Positions 5,980 through 7,637 of a DNA stretch of 7,637 nt are shown in pieces. How positions within the stretch are numbered: position 1 is the first letter of the stretch; each line of letters opens with the position of its first letter. The position numbers and the translations under genes are program-made. This stretch comes from JAGLTQ01 sp964605385 (GTDB taxonomy: Bacteria > Pseudomonadota > Gammaproteobacteria > UBA6429 > Thiohalophilaceae), in NCBI GenBank assembly GCA_964605385.1, contig CAZSCK010000097.1, positions 1 through 7,637 of the forward strand. Reading direction: 5' to 3'. The notes below the pieces were generated by a model, which searched no databases, was not told the DNA's origin, and was given only the letters and a program-made list of their open reading frames with translations.

Positions 5980-6570
5980 ATGGCAGAAAATGAAAAAAAA
6001 CCTTCACGTCGTCAACAGATATTAGAAGCTCTGGCAGACGAGCTTGAAAAACATCCGGGTGAGCGAATTACCACCGCAGGTTTGGCTCGAGCAGTGGGTG
6101 TGTCTGAAGCAGCGCTTTATCGTCATTTTCCCAGCAAAGCTAAAATGTTTGAAGGTTTAATTGAGTTTATTGAAGAAAGTATTTTTAGTTTAATAAACCG
6201 AATCCTTAAAGAAGAACCTTCTTCACTAAAACGTTGTGAAAATATTCTTTCATTATTGTTAGGTTTTTCAGAACGTAATCCCGGGCTGACAAGAATATTA
6301 AGTGGAGATGTTTTAACCGGCGAAACAGAACGTTTACGTATACGTGTTAGTCAGTTTTATGAGCGTATTGAAATGCAGCTTAAGCAGGTTTTACGTGAAG
6401 GCGAAATGAATAAAGAGTTAACATTAACTATTCCTGTTCAGGCACAAGCTAATTTATTGTTAGCGGTTGTTGAAGGACGTATTATTCAGTTTGTGCGTTC
6501 AGATTTTAAACGTTCACCTGTAGAGCAATGGAATAATCAATGGACATTACTTGCTACAATGTTTTCGTAA
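5980..6570 (+). CDS. slmA: Nucleoid occlusion factor SlmA (TetR family)
   Basis: A DNA-binding division inhibitor: dimers on specific chromosomal palindromes contact FtsZ and block ring assembly over the nucleoid. The N-terminal TetR-type helix-turn-helix is at about residues 30-53 (ITTAGLARAVGVSEAALYRHFPSK), nearly identical to the E. coli recognition helix region, and LIEFIEES (60-67) and FSERNPGLTRIL (95-106) are SlmA signatures. The C-terminal half (about 140-196) is more diverged but keeps FVRSDFK. Length 196 aa versus 198 in E. coli. The MAE start matches E. coli; AAAGG at 5961-5965 is rather far (14 nt) for a Shine-Dalgarno. Last gene of the operon, 27 nt after argB. In enterobacteria slmA follows dut directly; here algC and argB lie between. 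The conserved HTH suggests it reads GTGAG-type sites, compare 583-594. Confidence 0.96.
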   Translation: MAENEKKPSRRQQILEALADELEKHPGERITTAGLARAVGVSEAALYRHFPSKAKMFEGLIEFIEESIFSLINRILKEEPSSLKRCENILSLLLGFSERNPGLTRILSGDVLTGETERLRIRVSQFYERIEMQLKQVLREGEMNKELTLTIPVQAQANLLLAVVEGRIIQFVRSDFKRSPVEQWNNQWTLLATMFS

Positions 6571-6575
6571 TCTTA

Positions 6576-6610
6576 AAAGTTAAGGCTTAGCTTTACCATT
6601 TTTATTCTTT
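6576..6610 (+). terminator. Weak candidate terminator at the slmA convergent end
   Basis: AAAGTTA (6576-6582) can pair with TAGCTTT (6588-6594) around a five-base AGGCT loop, with one G-T wobble. A short T-rich stretch begins at 6599. The stem is mostly A-T and the T-run is displaced by ACCA, so it would be weak. It overlaps the stop codon of the convergent gene. It is the only hairpin in the 9-nt gap where two transcripts meet, which is why it is listed. Confidence 0.3.
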
Positions 6611-7221
6611 AAGTTATGGAACCGTTGTAAATCTTTTGCAAACTTGGTTCTGATTGTTTTTTGTTCTTCGCGTTTAGCTTTGTTTGATTTTTTATTTTTA
6701 CTGATACGGTTTTCAATAATTATAATATCTTCTAATAAATTTGCGGGTGGTTTTTTACCCCGACGTTCAACGTTCGCTGCTTTTTTTTGTAATTTTTCAA
6801 GTTTTTTCTTCAATGCTTTATTATTGCTGTTTGTTACCGTAATAATTCCTTCGATAACGTTTACTTTACTGTCCCTTAACATATTGATGTCGCGTTCACG
6901 GGTAAATGTTTTTAGCAGGATGTCATCTTTTTTCTTTTGCGCGGCAATTTTTGCATTTTTAATTTCTTTTAATTTAGCCAGGCGATCTGTTTCTGCTAAT
7001 TCAGCTTCTGTTTTTGCGCGTTCTTTAACTTCAAGAACCCGACCAGAATCACCACGAGTCTCAATTCTTTGTTGCGAATATTCAGCTGGTACATAGGAGC
7101 CGCATTCTTTAACACCTTCGTTATTTGTCCAGCATTTAAATTTTGCTGCAAAAACGGGCTGAGAGACAAGAAAGGCCGATAGGCCAAGGATAAATAGTTT
7201 GTTCGTGATATTATTTTTCAT
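6580..7221 (-). CDS. Secreted lysine-rich coiled-coil protein with DUF4124-like N-terminus
   Basis: Function unknown. The 213-aa product begins with a clear Sec signal peptide (MKNN then a hydrophobic run about 9-22), with likely cleavage near VFA|AKF at residue 25, so the mature protein should be periplasmic. Next comes FKCWTNNEGVKECGSYVPAEYSQQ (split 28-51), which resembles the short DUF4124 module (usually a W-x-D-x-x-G-V pattern); Cys30 and Cys40 could form a disulfide. The rest is charged and helical, with coiled-coil-like stretches at about 65-105 and 130-205, and very rich in Lys. LLKTFTRERDINMLRDSKV (102-120) resembles a segment I recall from gammaproteobacterial hypothetical proteins of this family. 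Start ATG at 7221 is fixed by the signal peptide; its Shine-Dalgarno is weak. Convergent with slmA, 9 nt apart, and divergent from the permease gene. Confidence 0.85.
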   Translation of the reverse strand: MKNNITNKLFILGLSAFLVSQPVFAAKFKCWTNNEGVKECGSYVPAEYSQQRIETRGDSGRVLEVKERAKTEAELAETDRLAKLKEIKNAKIAAQKKKDDILLKTFTRERDINMLRDSKVNVIEGIITVTNSNNKALKKKLEKLQKKAANVERRGKKPPANLLEDIIIIENRISKNKKSNKAKREEQKTIRTKFAKDLQRFHNLKNKNGKAKP

Positions 7222-7303
7222 TCAAATTACACTTTTATTTTAATTCATTAACTGCGATTTAATTACTATCTGTGTAAAGATCGTATAAAAAATAGCGGAA
7301 CTC
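7222..7303. promoter_or_regulatory. Divergent intergenic region (secreted protein / TauE permease)
   Basis: These 82 AT-rich bases must hold the starts of two divergent transcripts. On the + strand TATAAA at 7284-7289 is a possible -10, but no good -35 lies 16-18 bp upstream and the leader would be very short. On the reverse strand TAAAAT occurs about 15 nt before the ATG at 7221, again without a good -35. No operator-like palindrome was noticed. Confidence 0.3.
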
Positions 7304-7637
7304 GTGATAGACACAATAACATTGTTTCTTATTTCATTCATAGCAAATGCGTTTTCAGCATTTGCGGGTGGTGGTGCCGGGTTATTACAGCTGCCACTGC
7401 TTATTTTTCTTGGGCTACCATTTAGTGTTGCACTAGCGACCCATAAATTAGCCAGTGTAGCTTTAGGTATCGGCGCTACAACCCGACACTTTAGGGAAGG
7501 TACGCTTAATTGGCATTTTTCTTTGCTAATTTTAGCCAGCGGTTTACCGGGGGTGATGATTGGAGCGCTGGTTATCGTGCATATTCCGGAACGGCCTGCT
7601 GAGTTAGCATTAGGTTTTCTGACCATGGGGTTAGGTT
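7304..7637 (+). CDS. TauE/SafE family membrane permease (partial, C-terminus missing)
   Basis: The frame from GTG at 7304 is open to the window end and gives 111 residues. It is strongly hydrophobic, with about three membrane segments (about 3-24, 29-60 with a Gly-rich break, and 75-96). The N-terminal repeat signature FAGGGAGLLQLPLLIFLGLP (20-39), followed by ATHKLAS (44-50), is typical of the TauE/SafE (DUF81) family. Members move sulfite, sulfoacetate, taurine-related or other anions across the inner membrane; the substrate cannot be told here. An in-frame stop at 7286-7288 makes GTG 7304 the first sensible start; GCGGAA at 7295-7300 is a modest Shine-Dalgarno. Full proteins are about 240-270 aa, so more than half is outside the window. 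The gene has no visible functional tie to the upstream operon. Confidence 0.9.
   Translation, partial: MIDTITLFLISFIANAFSAFAGGGAGLLQLPLLIFLGLPFSVALATHKLASVALGIGATTRHFREGTLNWHFSLLILASGLPGVMIGALVIVHIPERPAELALGFLTMGLG

Noticed and set aside
6644..7096. Forward-strand 150-codon frame with many Phe and Ser residues, plus a second reverse-strand frame at 6996-7187
   Set aside because: The forward frame reads the complement of Lys-rich codons and looks membrane-like only for that reason; the signal-peptide protein on the reverse strand explains the region better.
7240..7626. Reverse-strand 128-codon frame near the window end
   Set aside because: It is antisense to the TauE/SafE permease, whose membrane segments and Gly-rich family motif are clear on the + strand.

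Overview
This looks like a chromosomal housekeeping segment of an AT-rich gammaproteobacterium. The strongest clue is gene order: a divergent radC, then coaBC-dut-algC-argB-slmA on the + strand. radC|coaBC-dut-slmA is the enterobacterial arrangement, while coaBC-dut-algC-argB is the arrangement I recall from Pseudomonas and related groups, so this window is a mixture of the two. All proteins resemble gammaproteobacterial versions over their full length. The host could be a methanotroph-like (Methylococcales) or similar lineage, but that is only an impression from the AT-richness and the gene set. I see no mobile element, tRNA, rRNA, CRISPR array or phage gene.

Layout. 1-525 (-): radC, cut off by the window edge inside its metal-binding HxH motif. 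526-609: divergent promoter region with two overlapping sigma70-like promoters and a 12-bp palindrome resembling the SlmA binding sequence. 610-6570 (+): a probable five-gene operon of coaBC (coenzyme A synthesis), dut (dUTP removal and dUMP supply), a long algC (phosphomannomutase/phosphoglucomutase behind a two-TM sensor-like N-terminal half), argB (second step of arginine synthesis) and slmA (nucleoid-occlusion division inhibitor). Gaps are 27-66 nt with no strong terminator until after slmA. 6580-7221 (-): a secreted, lysine-rich, coiled-coil protein with a DUF4124-like N-terminus, convergent with slmA. 7222-7303: divergent intergenic region. 7304-7637 (+): start of a TauE/SafE family membrane permease, cut off by the window end.

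The operon joins cofactor supply (CoA), nucleotide hygiene (Dut), sugar-phosphate interconversion for envelope polysaccharides (AlgC), arginine synthesis (ArgB) and division-site control (SlmA). These jobs are tied to growth rate and envelope/division cycling rather than forming one pathway.

The most interesting points are (1) the GTGA-N4-TCAC palindrome in the radC/coaBC promoter, which suggests SlmA may act on the promoter of its own operon; (2) the fusion of a membrane-anchored, CACHE-like extracytoplasmic module to the AlgC enzyme, with hints that a soluble form could also be made; and (3) pure A/T perfect palindromes in two intergenic gaps of the operon. No gap without a gene exceeds 300 bases.
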